DNA of 21,055 nt from Basidiobolus heterosporus B8920 (taxonomy: Eukaryota; Basidiobolomycota; Basidiobolomycetes; Basidiobolales; Basidiobolaceae), in contig JNET01030517.1 in assembly GCA_000697455.1 (NCBI GenBank), positions 1 through 21,055 on the forward strand, read 5' to 3'. The notes beneath the pieces were generated by a model. The model was not told where the DNA came from, did not search any database, and was given only the letters and a program-made list of their open reading frames with translations. Below are positions 1 through 9,250 of the stretch, piece by piece. Numbering within the stretch: the stretch's first letter is position 1; each line of letters begins with the position of its first letter. The position numbers and the translations under genes were made by a program.

Positions 1-141
1 ACCACATCTACTTGAGATTCAGGAAGGATCAATTACGTATCCTTACACTTTGACAGTGGTCAATAATTTTTGTAGCTTGGCCACATCAACAGTATTGACT
101 ACAAGGCTCATAACCTGTTGAAATTATTTGGGGAGAATTAT

Positions 142-214
142 TGGTCTGGCCAGGAATTAAACCTGGGACCTCCTTAACTCTAGAAAGGTGCTCTAACCAC
201 TGAGCTACCAGTCC
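142..214 (-). repeat. tRNA-like sequence, probably head of a decayed tRNA-derived SINE
   Basis: Read on the minus strand, these 73 bases fold as a tRNA cloverleaf. The acceptor stem is GGACTGG with CCAGACC (one A-A mismatch), the D arm is GCTC/GAGC, the anticodon stem is CCTTT with TAAGG (one T-T mismatch), and the T stem CCAGG/CCTGG is perfect. Box A (TAGCTCAGTGG) is intact; box B (GGTTTAATTCC) is degraded. The anticodon position reads AGA, which would be serine, but the long variable arm of a serine tRNA is missing and the T loop lacks its invariant C. The structure is therefore clear, but a working tRNA is unlikely. A SINE body would continue to lower coordinates on this strand, possibly to the window edge. 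No poly-A tail or target-site duplication could be fixed. Confidence 0.6.
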
Positions 215-1734
215 TTATATGCTATGCTTATATTACTAGGGGACCTTAACCTAGTCTGTCTGTGTATGGTACTTTGGCATGTCAGCTATGCAAGCAACTG
301 ATTGGTCTTAGACTTTATGTTCAGATGCAGTCACCATACTCCATATACTTCTATGAAACTAAGGGTTGCAAATGTATAATGTAGAAATTTACTTACTGAT
401 AAAGCATGTATTGCAGATTTATACAGTTGTGAGAATCTGAAAGCTATAATAGTGACTTGGAGAATTAGACATATAGGTGGTTCTTGAAGATTCCATCACT
501 GTAACATTGATATTTATATTTAAGACAACAGATAAAAATCACATGAGGATTTATCAAAGAAGAACCAACAAGTTTAAGCTCAAGATCTGGAGCTATTTAA
601 ATATATTTGAAAGGGGCAATAAGCAGGACATCCTTATAATCTGACTTGAGCATTTCTTCTTTTATGACAAGTATTTTTTGTGATCCTTCTCTCAGGTCAC
701 CAAACCTTTGACATAAAGCTATAACAATCATAGAAATAAGCACACCATCTTTTGAATAGTTTGATGTGTTTGGAGTTATCTCCAGAATCATCAGTCTTGT
801 GATACTTGTCCCAGTTTGGTTTGGATTACTTCTGTATATGAAAACAACATTATGGAAGGCTCTTAACTTGGATTTCTTGTTCCACATTCCAGCAAATGAG
901 TCCCAATTTTGAAATCTAAATGTTACACAACTTTGTCATTGTGGATACTTTTCACCATTTAGCTTAGTATTGTTGAAAGTGATAATAGTGATATTGGAAG
1001 TGGCTTTGGATATTAAGAAAAAGTTGTACTTTCACTTGATGTTTTATTGCATTAAAGAAAGGTATTCATACCTTTTTTAGAACTAAATAAAGAAACTACT
1101 ACACACTATTCTAGAGGGTTCTAAGAGCATACTGTAGAAGTTTTAGCTCATTTGGACATGTTTAAGATTTCTCATAAATCTAATATTTCATAATCTTGTA
1201 ATTAATCCAAATTGATATTATGTATTTAAACTTCTCCAAATATCTCATAGATACAAAATATAAGTTATGTGCCTAATTATATGAATACTTAGGTGCTAAA
1301 CTAACTTAATTTCAACAAGTATTACTTCAATGTTTGATAATTATTTTTTTGACTCTTGGCCTTTAAGAAGTATATACAATATTATCACATCTCATGTATT
1401 CACCAGTCTGATAAACACAGGTTATAATAAACATTCCTACCAGATTCTAGTACTTGTTCCTGTCTTTTTAGTCCAAAAAAGTGTGGTGTTGTTTGTTTGT
1501 TCTAAATAAGAAATTTATAGAGAAATGTACATGGCTACATTGTTCTGTTTGAAGGGTTTATATACTATGGTTGCAATATCTGTATGCTCATAGTTCAAAT
1601 TAATGTGGTGTACTTGGTATTCATACAGTACATACAATAGTTGATGGATTTCCTTAGTGCCAAATTTCCCTAAATGCGGGCGATGACATCATCGGGAGAG
1701 ATGGAAAAAAAAGTCGATCACGTATGGAAAAGAG
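215..1734. other. AT-rich, mostly non-coding stretch
   Basis: No recognisable gene, RNA or long repeat is visible here apart from the open frame at 597-915, listed separately. The sequence is markedly AT-rich with many stops in all frames. The right end is the 3' flank of the asparaginyl-tRNA synthetase gene. Confidence 0.5.
597..887 (-). CDS. Unrecognised open frame, possibly an exon
   Basis: An open frame of 96 codons starts at ATG 887 and ends at a stop at 597. I do not recognise the protein. It has ordinary amino-acid variety for a coding exon (for example RAFHNVVFIYRSNP) inside very AT-rich DNA. The frame stays open upstream to 915, directly behind TTTAG, a possible splice acceptor, so this could be the last exon of a gene whose other exons I cannot see or a piece of a decayed gene. 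No promoter or homology supports it. It may equally be a chance open frame. Confidence 0.22.
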   Translation of the reverse strand: MWNKKSKLRAFHNVVFIYRSNPNQTGTSITRLMILEITPNTSNYSKDGVLISMIVIALCQRFGDLREGSQKILVIKEEMLKSDYKDVLLIAPFKYI

Positions 1735-1740
1735 TTTATT
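1735..1740 (-). terminator. Polyadenylation signal of the AsnRS gene
   Basis: The minus strand reads AATAAA 29 bases after the AsnRS stop codon, a canonical position and sequence for 3'-end formation. Confidence 0.5.
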
Positions 1741-1768
1741 ACTTTGTATATTTGAATACGAGATGGAT

Positions 1769-3548
1769 TTATGGTCTGCAACGACCGGTGAATCTAGGAT
1801 AGAGACAGACTTCACGAACGGTGTATCTGTTGAGAATCCAGGCAAGGAAACGCTCGACACCGAGACCATAACCACCGTGCTCACAAGAACCATACTTGCG
1901 TTGATCACTGAACCAGTAGTAAGGGGTAGGATCGATACCTTCACGCTTGTATCCGGCAAGCAGCTCTTCCAAGTCTGAGATACGCATACTTCCACCAACG
2001 ATTTCTCCAACTCCGGGCATCAAAAGATCAACACTCTCGGTGACGCGGGGATCGATCTTATCCTTCTTCATGTAGAAACTCTTGATCTCGACAGGGAATC
2101 GGCAAAGGAGGATAGGACGTCCAATCTTATCAGTCATTTGACGTTCTGGTGCCTCAGGAATATCGTCTCCGAATTCGTAATTGGTTCCGTCTTCCTTAAG
2201 GACATTGTTCTCACGAAGCCAGTCAATGGCCTCAGTGTAGTCCATACGAAGGAAGGGACGCTGAGGAGGCTTGAAGTCTGGGTTAAGAGTTTTGACCAAT
2301 TCTCTGGCAACTGGGTCAGCGAGGACACGGTCGATAGTATCACATACGAGGTCTTCAATTCTGTTGAGGAGATCGTTGAAGTCAATGAATGCCATCTCTG
2401 CTTCAAGATGGGTGTATTCGGATAGATGTCTTCTGGTGTGGGACTTCTCGGCACGGAAGGACTCGGACATACAATAGACATCACCAAGAGCTGGCAAGCA
2501 GGTTTCCAAGTAAAGCTGGGAGGATTGGGTCAAGTAAGCAGACTCTCCGTAGTAGTTGAATTCGAAAAGGGTGCTACCACCTTCAACTTGGGTTTGAACC
2601 ATGCATGGTGGGACGACCTCACTGTAACCACGAGAAGAGAAGTGATCACGGAAAGCCTTCTGGATGGCTGAACGAGCACGCAAGATGGAGGAAGCAGTTT
2701 CACCACGAATAACGAGATGACGTTGGTCGAAAAGAACGGAAGGATCGGACTCTTCGTTTAATTTGTTTCCGAATGCCTCTTCACCTCCAGGTGCCTTATG
2801 GATAAGTTCCCAGTAATCGGCGACAAGCTCGTGGTGGTCAGGAGCAGTTTTTCCCTCAGGCAATTCGTTGATGACACCGTAGACGGTAACAGTGGATTCC
2901 ATTGTCAAGGTAAGAGCATCGAAAGTATGGCAAAGTCTGCCAGTCATGACAACTTGCAAGTAGCCAGTACCATCTCTGAGAATGATGAATCTCATGTCCT
3001 TACCTTGAGTTCTCATACGATGAACCCAACCAGACACCTTGACACGTTTTCCACGGGAAGAGACGCTTTGACGGATCTTGATCTTTTCAGCTTGAGGAAG
3101 GGAAGTGTCTTCAGTGAGGACGATCTTCTTGGCCTCTTCCAATCTCTTGGCCTCTTCAGCAGCACGAGCAGCTGCCTTATCAGCCTCAGATTTTTGTTGC
3201 TCCTCAGCCTTCTTGGCCTTTCTTTGGAGCTCCTCTACCTTCTTCTTAGCCTTCTTCAAGGCAGCACCAGAGATGTCTTTGTAGCCTTCCTCGGAGGATT
3301 TTTGGACCTTGATGGTGATGTTATCACCAGCCTTTTGAAGAGCAGCTACTGGAGTTTGGAAAGGGTTCTCTTGAGAACCGTTTCCAGTTTCATCGGAGCC
3401 GTTCACTTCATCGACAAAAACGATAGTACCTAAAGAAACCAAAACAATAGTGAGATGAGTAAGGAGGTCGGAGTCAAGAGCAACTGAACGCTCATATACC
3501 TTCCTGGATAGAAAGGGTTTCTGCACCTTTGGTAATTTCTTGTGCCAT
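1769..3548 (-). CDS. DED81: Cytosolic asparaginyl-tRNA synthetase (2 exons)
   Basis: Class II aminoacyl-tRNA synthetase that charges tRNA-Asn with asparagine in the cytosol. The gene has two exons, 3548-3500 and 3429-1769. The 70-base intron 3430-3499 runs from GTATATG to TTTCTTTAG and splits a glycine codon, giving 569 residues; yeast Ded81 is 554. The start MAQEITKG is the ATG joined by this intron to the Ded81-like N-terminal region (about residues 17-75, ending DISGAALKKAKKK). A lysine- and alanine-rich helical linker follows (about 75-118), then an OB-fold anticodon-binding domain (about 145-240, KVSGWVHRMRTQGKDMRF). The catalytic domain shows motif 1 near 267-295, motif 2 with FRAEKSHTRRH at 341-351, and motif 3 with GGYGLGVERF at 535-544. 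The end YPRFTGRCRP is the family's conserved terminus. No key residue appears to be missing. No Gcn4-type site was seen upstream. Confidence 0.97.
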
Positions 3549-3772
3549 TTTCAACCAAAGAAAGAGCAAGGTAATGCGGGAAGAAAATTCCGGCAAATCG
3601 AGTAAATAAATGGTTCGCTAATCACGAGTAAGATGGATTCAAAAAAAATCGGAGAAAATTATTTCTAGATTTCTAACGACAATAAATAATCCCTCTAATC
3701 CTTCAAATCTCTCACTTCTACGACCATTCAATAACATCTGTATTTCAAGTATATATTTTGATTTTAGGATAC

Positions 3773-3820
3773 CCTCACTATCATCACCATCACCGTCACC
3801 ATCACCGTCACCATCACATC
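3773..3820. repeat. Hexanucleotide microsatellite (CATCAC/CGTCAC)n
   Basis: About seven units of a six-base motif alternate between ATCACC and GTCACC. The array lies in the 386-base gap between the hydrolase 3' end and the AsnRS start. Confidence 0.8.
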
Positions 3821-3846
3821 TTCATCAGTAATGCTCTCATATTATG

Positions 3847-3852
3847 TTTATT
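3847..3852 (-). terminator. Polyadenylation signal of the hydrolase gene
   Basis: AATAAA on the minus strand, 83 bases after the hydrolase stop codon at 3935-3937. Confidence 0.4.
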
Positions 3853-3934
3853 CGAAAAATGGGGAAAGGTGTAACAAAGGAATATATTTAAATACATTAG
3901 GCAAATGAATTTCAATCCACAGGACAAGATACGG

Positions 3935-6052
3935 TTAAGATTGTACGAAACTTTCTACATCGTTCAGTAAAGACACACAAAATGGGGTTGTTTGAGCCAG
4001 AAAACCTAGTTCCCTTGAATTAGAATTCTGTGAGAGCCATTGGCTGAATAAACGTGAGGCTTACCGATGGCCGGATTAATGTGCTTCATGTTGGAATAGA
4101 TCTTGAGCTTTACGTCCGATATTCCGATCTTGCAGAGCTGGTTAAAGAACGTCCTTGCAGTCACCAGCGGTGCAATGTTGTCCTATACACATGGGAAGTG
4201 GGTCAATAATCAGGGCGAAGAACTACTCCGTGATGAAGCTACCTTATCCCCGTGGACAATCAGCATCTTGGAGGGAAGGAGCGAGCGCAGAGCCTCTTGA
4301 TCTTTGCGCTCCAGCACGTGAAGTAGAAGGGCTGAAGGGGAAGTCAGTACGCTTGGCGAATGATGAAAATCTAGACGAAAAGAATATCAGCTGTAGAGTT
4401 CGATAACCGTGCATTGGGACCATTTCCTACCCAAGACTTTTGTCAGACCGGATATCTCTTCAATTCCACGATATCGCTCATGATCGTACTGTGCTTCGGT
4501 ATCAAATATACCCGAGAATCTTGAGGTGAAGGCTAGGTGAGTTCTTTACATGTGGCTGTGAAGTGAAAGGATGCCCACTTACAAGATCAGTCCCTTTACC
4601 TTGGGTGCCTTACTTAGACGCCATTTGGGGATCTTTGGGTGATTCAAGGCCAAAGTTTCATCAGGCAATATGTGGAGAGAAGACAGTGCGTCGTGAATGA
4701 TAGTCAAGGATGCCAGATGCGCCCCGGTCCCATGGCCCATCAGATAGATCTCATTCAGATCGCCTCCGTACTCCCTTTGTCGAAACAAGGCATTTAGTAA
4801 CCTAGTGGGCAAAATAAGCGCAGCCAAACAAACCTTATATGAGAGAAAATCCAAGTGACTGCAAGTTGCATCGCAGCCATCATGTCGCCAATCTTTGTCT
4901 AAGAATAATAATCTCTTCGTAAGCAAATGTAAAGGTATTCACTTCGATGAATGACGTTCTTACATCCTTCAACTGGTCACACTCCATCAATACTATTAAA
5001 TAACCAAGTTTCCGTAGCGTTTGTGCCATTGGTGAATAAACATCTCGACTACCTATGTAACCATGGTTAGTGCCTCTCCTTAACCAGTGCTCCTTTCCCA
5101 TCTCCACCTTTATTCCAAGCTCCACCACATGTCACCATTATGACCGGGCAAGCGGCGGTTTCAGAAGCGTCCCGAGTCACCGTATGTGTCTTTGAAGTCC
5201 AAGTAGGAGGAAGATAAACATCGAGTTTACGGTTTGGATGACTTTCGTCGTAGACGATGTTTTTTCTACGTGTCAAAGGAGACGTAAGCATTACAGAGAA
5301 TCGAGACTTTTCCCAAGATTAAACTCACTTGAGTAAATGGGAGGGTAAGCCGGGCTCGAACAATTTCACTTTTAACCATTGCCAAAAGGTGGGAAGGAAC
5401 GGGCCGGTGAGTAACTCGTCAATGCACTCAAAGAAGGCATAAATGATTTTATATATGCGAACTGGGTTGTACGGAAGATTCAATCGGGAGGTAGCAGGTC
5501 TTTGAGCTAAAACAAAAGTCCAGTGAATACGAGTTCGAATAAAGAATTTAACAACGTTCCAAACCCCACCATATTTGTAGTAAACCAGCCAAACCGATAG
5601 ATACGATCCAACTAAAATACCACCGGTTAGTATATGTACTGTCTTTCAAAACCAAACTCGAACTTTTTTGCTTTAAGAAAGATGGGAAACCACTTTACTA
5701 ATGACCGGAAATATCACAGGAATCAGTATGGAGCCAACCACCACGGCCTGTACCACAACTAGTAGAGTCACGGGAAGTCCAATGAGCACAAGAAACACTT
5801 TTCTTAGAAACCCTTTGGACGTGGCATGATTTCCAACCTCAACTTTGGCTACCATTATAAGTGCGCCAACACGTTGAGTGAAAAATTCAAGGTAAACAGA
5901 ACGAAACAAGAACAATCGATATGATGTTTAATCTTACCCACATCCAACAATACATTATCTTTTCCATTCAGATATACAAAACATCCATTATTGGCTGCCG
6001 AGTAAGTGTAACCTGGTCCATTCAGCAATAACCAACTTTCTAAACCGTACAT
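3935..6052 (-). CDS. Membrane-anchored alpha/beta hydrolase, ICME-like, with the nucleophile replaced (11 exons)
   Basis: I reconstructed 11 exons: 6052-5938, 5848-5699, 5611-5329, 5265-5108, 5052-4964, 4898-4834, 4774-4583, 4519-4431, 4370-4243, 4182-4065 and 4005-3935. All ten introns are 55-89 bases with GT...AG ends and compatible phases, giving 485 residues. Residues about 60-105 hold two hydrophobic membrane segments. From about 185 the chain follows the isoprenylcysteine methylesterase/carboxylesterase fold: KLDVYLPP, GGAWNKG (230-236), YSPMAQTLRKLGY, DMMAAMQLAVTW, EYGGDLNEIYLMG, SGIFD, IVHGDKDNIAP and a late MKH. The acid (D424) and histidine (H457) candidates are present. The nucleophile elbow, however, reads GHGTGAH (300-306), with G302 where serine belongs, and the oxyanion HGG reads CGG (229-231). 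By family the protein would be an ER-membrane esterase; by sequence it looks catalytically dead. The last intron is the least certain: reading through it would end after about 20 other residues. Confidence 0.88.
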
Positions 6053-6481
6053 TCATTATTTAGGGACTCGAATGATTCTAGGGGATACTAAGTGATACTG
6101 GGTGATTATGTTAGCACTTGTGTCATGTGGCTTAGACATTCATATTACTGCGGTTCAATGGGAATTGAGGTAAGCATAAGGTTGTATAAGAGAGCGCAAT
6201 GCAGATCCCTGACCCAACTCTAACATGTTCCAATCGGGATTGGTCTAGATAGTTTACTTGAAGTTAAAATAAAGTGGACCAACGAAGCTCTAACCCTAAG
6301 CAAGTATATATATGGATATCTTTCTAGAATGCATGAAAATCTATGTTACACAGGGAAGTGATAAACAAGGGGATGGCGGATCGAAGCAATGCACCCAAAC
6401 CTGAAAAATATTTACAGTGAAATCTAACTCGATATACAGATTAGTGGGCTACTCCCAACTCTAGCCCTAACATTTCTCCTC
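6053..6481. other. Intergenic, nothing recognised
   Basis: This holds the 5' flank of the hydrolase gene and the 3' flank of the small unknown gene. It contains scattered short motifs such as CTAACCCTAA and GATACTAAGTGATACTGGGTGAT but no array, RNA gene or clear promoter element. Confidence 0.5.
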
Positions 6482-6955
6482 TCATTCACGGCTAACTACC
6501 TGCTGTTGGCCTGAATAGGAGACCGAGCGTTTCCTCTCGCTGAGAGAGTAGGGAGTTTGTCTTCCGATGCGTCGGGACCGAGCATTTCTTAGCGGTGGAA
6601 GCTGATAAGTGCTGGAGGATTCTGACTTAAGTAACGCGTTGACCAACTCCTTCTTTCTGTCCTCTGACCAAGTGTGGGTTACACTTCGAAAGAGCACACG
6701 ACACCACCTCTCATTCCATCCACCAGCTATCCATTTCATGGTCTGGGCAAGTTGCTCGACGGTGTACTCTTCACCCAATCTACGAAGTCGTACTCCAATG
6801 CATTGAGCATTCGACGGCTCCCTTATCCACACTTGAAAGCTAGTGTTGTACTTGTTGTCCATGGCACGAATACCCACCCCAACCTCGTAAGCATTCAAGG
6901 GAGCTACTGGTGTATCTAATGTGGAATAGCACGTGGGTTTTTGGATCGACATCAT
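6482..6955 (-). CDS. Small unknown protein, 157 residues
   Basis: A single open frame starts MMSIQKPTC. I do not recognise a family. The first 110 residues look globular, with a tryptophan-rich stretch (about 85-115: MKWIAGGWNERWCRVLF) and a charged helix (SEDRKKELVNALLKSE). The last 40 residues are basic, serine-rich and probably disordered. There is no signal peptide, membrane segment or metal-binding motif. A TATA-like TATTTAAG lies about 31 bases above the ATG, which supports a gene but puts transcription start very near the first ATG, so a downstream start is possible (the next in-frame ATG begins MDNKYN near residue 32). It sits on the same strand as its neighbours. It may be lineage-specific. 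Confidence 0.5.
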   Translation of the reverse strand: MMSIQKPTCYSTLDTPVAPLNAYEVGVGIRAMDNKYNTSFQVWIREPSNAQCIGVRLRRLGEEYTVEQLAQTMKWIAGGWNERWCRVLFRSVTHTWSEDRKKELVNALLKSESSSTYQLPPLRNARSRRIGRQTPYSLSERKRSVSYSGQQQVVSRE

Positions 6956-6985
6956 GGTTGAAAGGGCAAGTCAGCGATGGCTCGG

Positions 6986-6993
6986 CTTAAATA
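6986..6993 (-). promoter_or_regulatory. TATA-like element of the small unknown gene
   Basis: TATTTAAG on the minus strand, about 31 bases upstream of ATG 6955. Confidence 0.3.
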
Positions 6994-7144
6994 GATGAAA
7001 GTATGTAGGCTTTGTAACAGATCGTCTTCCAAAAAGGAGTCTGCTGCTTCTCTCGATGACTATTCAAGATGTATGAAATGCTTGACTCCCAGATCGTAGG
7101 GCCAATCACCCTGAACCATTCAAAAGGGGAAATGAGTTAAGAGG

Positions 7145-7150
7145 TTTATT
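7145..7150 (-). terminator. Polyadenylation signal of the shorter PPR gene
   Basis: AATAAA on the minus strand, 40 bases after the stop codon at 7190. Confidence 0.45.
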
Positions 7151-7189
7151 GAACTGTACATTGAGGGAGAGGACAGAGTGTGCATGCTA

Positions 7190-8410
7190 TCAGTGACGAT
7201 CAAGCTTTTCTATGGTTCTTCTGGTCACCTCGCTCGGCTGGATCTTAAGGAACAGCATGTCACGATAGAGCTTGGTGACACTCTCGACATCTCTGATCCT
7301 CACAAACCCCTCTATTAATGTGTTAAAGGTGATGACGGTGGGGGCGATCGAATGGGCCAACATATCCCGGTACAACTCCATGGCAGCGTCCAGATTATCG
7401 TTCCTCATTTGACCGTTGATGAGGACATTGTATGTGACCACATTGGGTGAGATCTCATTGGCAACCATGTCCGCGTATATCTTCATGGCGTCCGAGATGT
7501 TCCCCTGCTTCACATGACCGTTGATCAGTGTCGTGTATGTGATCACGTTCAGTCGGATCTTCTTTTCGACCATTTCTTGGTAGATCTTCATGGCCTTGTG
7601 GTACTCGTGGCCCTTCAAGAGCCCGTTGATAAGGGTTGTGTATGTTACAGTGTCTCCCGCCAGCCCTTGATTCTTCATCTCTTCGTACAGCTCCAGAGCC
7701 TTGGTGAGTTTGGAGGTTTTCGAGTAAATACTCAGCAGGGTGTTGTACGTAGATATGGACGGGGTGATCTTTGCATTCACCATATCCTTGTAAAGCGCCA
7801 AAGCTTGAGGGAATCTGGCGTTCTTACATAAGCCTTTGATCAAAGCATGATAGGTCGTATGATCTATAGGAATCGATTTGGTGACCATTTCTTGGTACAA
7901 GTGTAGCATCTGGTTTAGCACCACCTTATTCAATTGTGAATCCTCACCAAACCTATGTCCGTGTTTCCCAAAATATTTCATCACCAGCGTATAATCCTCT
8001 GGAGTGGGAAGGGTGTTTCCTGTCTCTTGCAAGTACTCGACCAACTGACTTAGTTGCTTCAACCTTTTAAGGTTATCCGTTTTATGGTCAAGAACCAGAC
8101 GTATCAAGTCCACGAGACAACCAAAAGGAACGTGATATTTGCCATGAGTTTGAACCAAGTTGGTAAAACTTTGCCACGCTCCCTCATAGTCTAACCCTTT
8201 GATAGCATTCTCTAAGCGAACCTTTTCCAAGTCAACCTCCAGCAACGGAGTTCCTTCAATGGTCCGTTGGATGGTTTGCGTACTTACAAAGCAATGTCTT
8301 TGGAGTATCGGCGCGGTCAATAAGTGGGGTCTAGGTAGTCTGAGTGCCTGTAGATGGCGTCTACTTTGGGCCAAGACCAAAGTTCTTAGGTGAGCCCCAA
8401 CGAAGCTCAT
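7190..8410 (-). CDS. P-class pentatricopeptide-repeat protein, 406 residues
   Basis: PPR proteins bind single-stranded organellar RNA, one base per 35-residue helical hairpin, to stabilise, cleave or translate it. ATG 8410 was chosen: the frame extends to 8482 only through a TTG, and from 8410 the N-terminus (MSFVGAHLRTLVLAQSRRHL) is rich in arginine and leucine with no acidic residue until about 52, a good mitochondrial presequence. Six consecutive repeats of exactly 35 residues occupy 184-218, 219-253, 254-288, 289-323, 324-358 and 359-393, each built like VTYTTLINGxxK...AMxIYxxMxxxxIxPN. A looser, longer repeat precedes them (137-183). The code residues (repeat positions 5 and 35) are HS, ND, TN, TN, NT and NS; by the plant code repeats 2-6 would read U-A-A-Y-Y. 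The gene is intronless. No catalytic domain (SMR, DYW or PRORP) is attached. It lies 840 bases downstream of a larger PPR gene on the same strand. Confidence 0.93.
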   Translation of the reverse strand: MSFVGAHLRTLVLAQSRRHLQALRLPRPHLLTAPILQRHCFVSTQTIQRTIEGTPLLEVDLEKVRLENAIKGLDYEGAWQSFTNLVQTHGKYHVPFGCLVDLIRLVLDHKTDNLKRLKQLSQLVEYLQETGNTLPTPEDYTLVMKYFGKHGHRFGEDSQLNKVVLNQMLHLYQEMVTKSIPIDHTTYHALIKGLCKNARFPQALALYKDMVNAKITPSISTYNTLLSIYSKTSKLTKALELYEEMKNQGLAGDTVTYTTLINGLLKGHEYHKAMKIYQEMVEKKIRLNVITYTTLINGHVKQGNISDAMKIYADMVANEISPNVVTYNVLINGQMRNDNLDAAMELYRDMLAHSIAPTVITFNTLIEGFVRIRDVESVTKLYRDMLFLKIQPSEVTRRTIEKLDRH

Positions 8411-8618
8411 GGAAGAGGTAAAAACGGTTAACTGGTACAAAGTGAAAGGTCCAGAAGGAAGAAATATCACTCGAGTGAACAATAAGGTGACTGGTCAGAT
8501 AATCGCTAACAAACCATCAAGCTACTTAAAGAAGTGGAGATTTTTCCATGAGATCCACCCAACATCACCGTACTTTTCTTCCCAATTCAAATTCTCGATG
8601 ATTTGCTAAAATCTACGG

Positions 8619-8901
8619 AGATTTGAAGAATCCCATATTTCATGGGATATAACAGTTGGTTAAGCATGGAATCTTTCGAACCCCAGGTAATCGTTTGATG
8701 GGGAGAGTAAGAGTAAGGGTGAGGGTGAGGGTGAGGTCTAGATTCGATCCCCCACATATTCACTATTTTTGTACATTGCTAGTGTAAGGTGTGAGAATCA
8801 TCTCGGGTCTAGAATGGCCTATCTTGGGTAATTTCATGAAATTTTACCACCCCATGGACTCCGTTTTTTTACCCAGGAAAATTTCTATGGGATCTCAATC
8901 T
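8619..8901. mobile_element. Possible MITE- or SINE-like relic
   Basis: The ends are imperfect inverted repeats: AGATTTGAAGAATCCCATA at the left matches AGATTGAGATCCCATA, the reverse complement of the right end, with small gaps. Inside are tRNA-promoter-like pieces, AACAGTTGGTTAAGC near 8651 and GATTCGATCC near 8742, separated by a hexamer array. A 7-bp hairpin (ATCCCAT/ATGGGAT) lies at 8630-8648. No clear target-site duplication was found, so this is tentative. Confidence 0.25.
8705..8736 (+). repeat. Hexamer array GAGTAA/GGGTGA
   Basis: Two GAGTAA units are followed by three GGGTGA units and a partial one, perfectly in six-base register. Confidence 0.8.
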
Positions 8902-9060
8902 TACCCAAATGGGTGTTGGGTATGGTGGATAGCGGATAGTGGATGGTGAATGATGAATGTTATTCTACATGGACTAAAGATCGCAATCATAATGTATATT
9001 TCTATGTGGGTTGTAATGATCACGGCCGAAGTGATGTCTATGGTTGGCGAAGGTGCGGCT

Positions 9061-9108
9061 GAGGGTGAGGGTAAGGATGAGGGTGAAGGTGAAGGTAAGG
9101 GTAAAGAG
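9061..9108 (+). repeat. Degenerate hexamer array GAGGGT/GAAGGT/AAGGGT
   Basis: Eight six-base units: GAGGGT, GAGGGT, AAGGAT, GAGGGT, GAAGGT, GAAGGT, AAGGGT, AAAGAG. They grade into a purine-only stretch to about 9127. The array lies downstream of the large PPR gene and may fall in its 3' untranslated region. Confidence 0.8.
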
Positions 9109-9250
9109 AAGGGGAAAGAAAAGAGGATGATTAGAGTGTATACAAAAGAGAGGCAGGCGTAGATAACAATGGAATGAGTGAACGGATGTGAAATGCAGGG
9201 TGAAATGAGTAAATAAAATGTGAGATGACAAAGCACTGACAGCAATGGAG

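Larger units (their letters stand above)
8411..9250. other. Spacer between the two PPR genes
   Basis: Non-coding. It carries the promoter of the shorter PPR gene, a possible small mobile-element relic (8619-8901) and two purine-rich hexamer arrays. Open frames here come from the arrays and look spurious. Confidence 0.6.

Noticed and set aside
142-214. Functional tRNA-Ser (anticodon AGA)
   Set aside because: There is no long variable arm, two stems have mismatches and the T loop lacks its invariant C.
2798-3433. 211-codon plus-strand open frame
   Set aside because: It is antisense to the conserved AsnRS coding sequence; its leucine/serine-rich translation is a shadow of the lysine/glutamate-rich linker.
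4006-4064. Reading the hydrolase through without its last intron
   Set aside because: The frame stays open only to a TAG that is itself the acceptor; splicing here gives a 59-base intron with a CTAAT branch site and a better family-like C-terminus. Some doubt remains.
8409-8609. 66-codon plus-strand frame starting opposite the shorter PPR ATG
   Set aside because: It overlaps the PPR start and promoter, has no recognisable domain and is short enough to be chance.
9061-9108. The array as the RNA target of the adjacent large PPR protein (it contains GAGGGTAAGG, similar to part of the predicted site)
   Set aside because: The match is on the strand opposite to the PPR transcript, covers only part of the site and is expected by chance in G-rich hexamers.
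8950-9162. 70-codon plus-strand frame rich in Glu, Gly and Lys
   Set aside because: Its second half is just the translated hexamer array.
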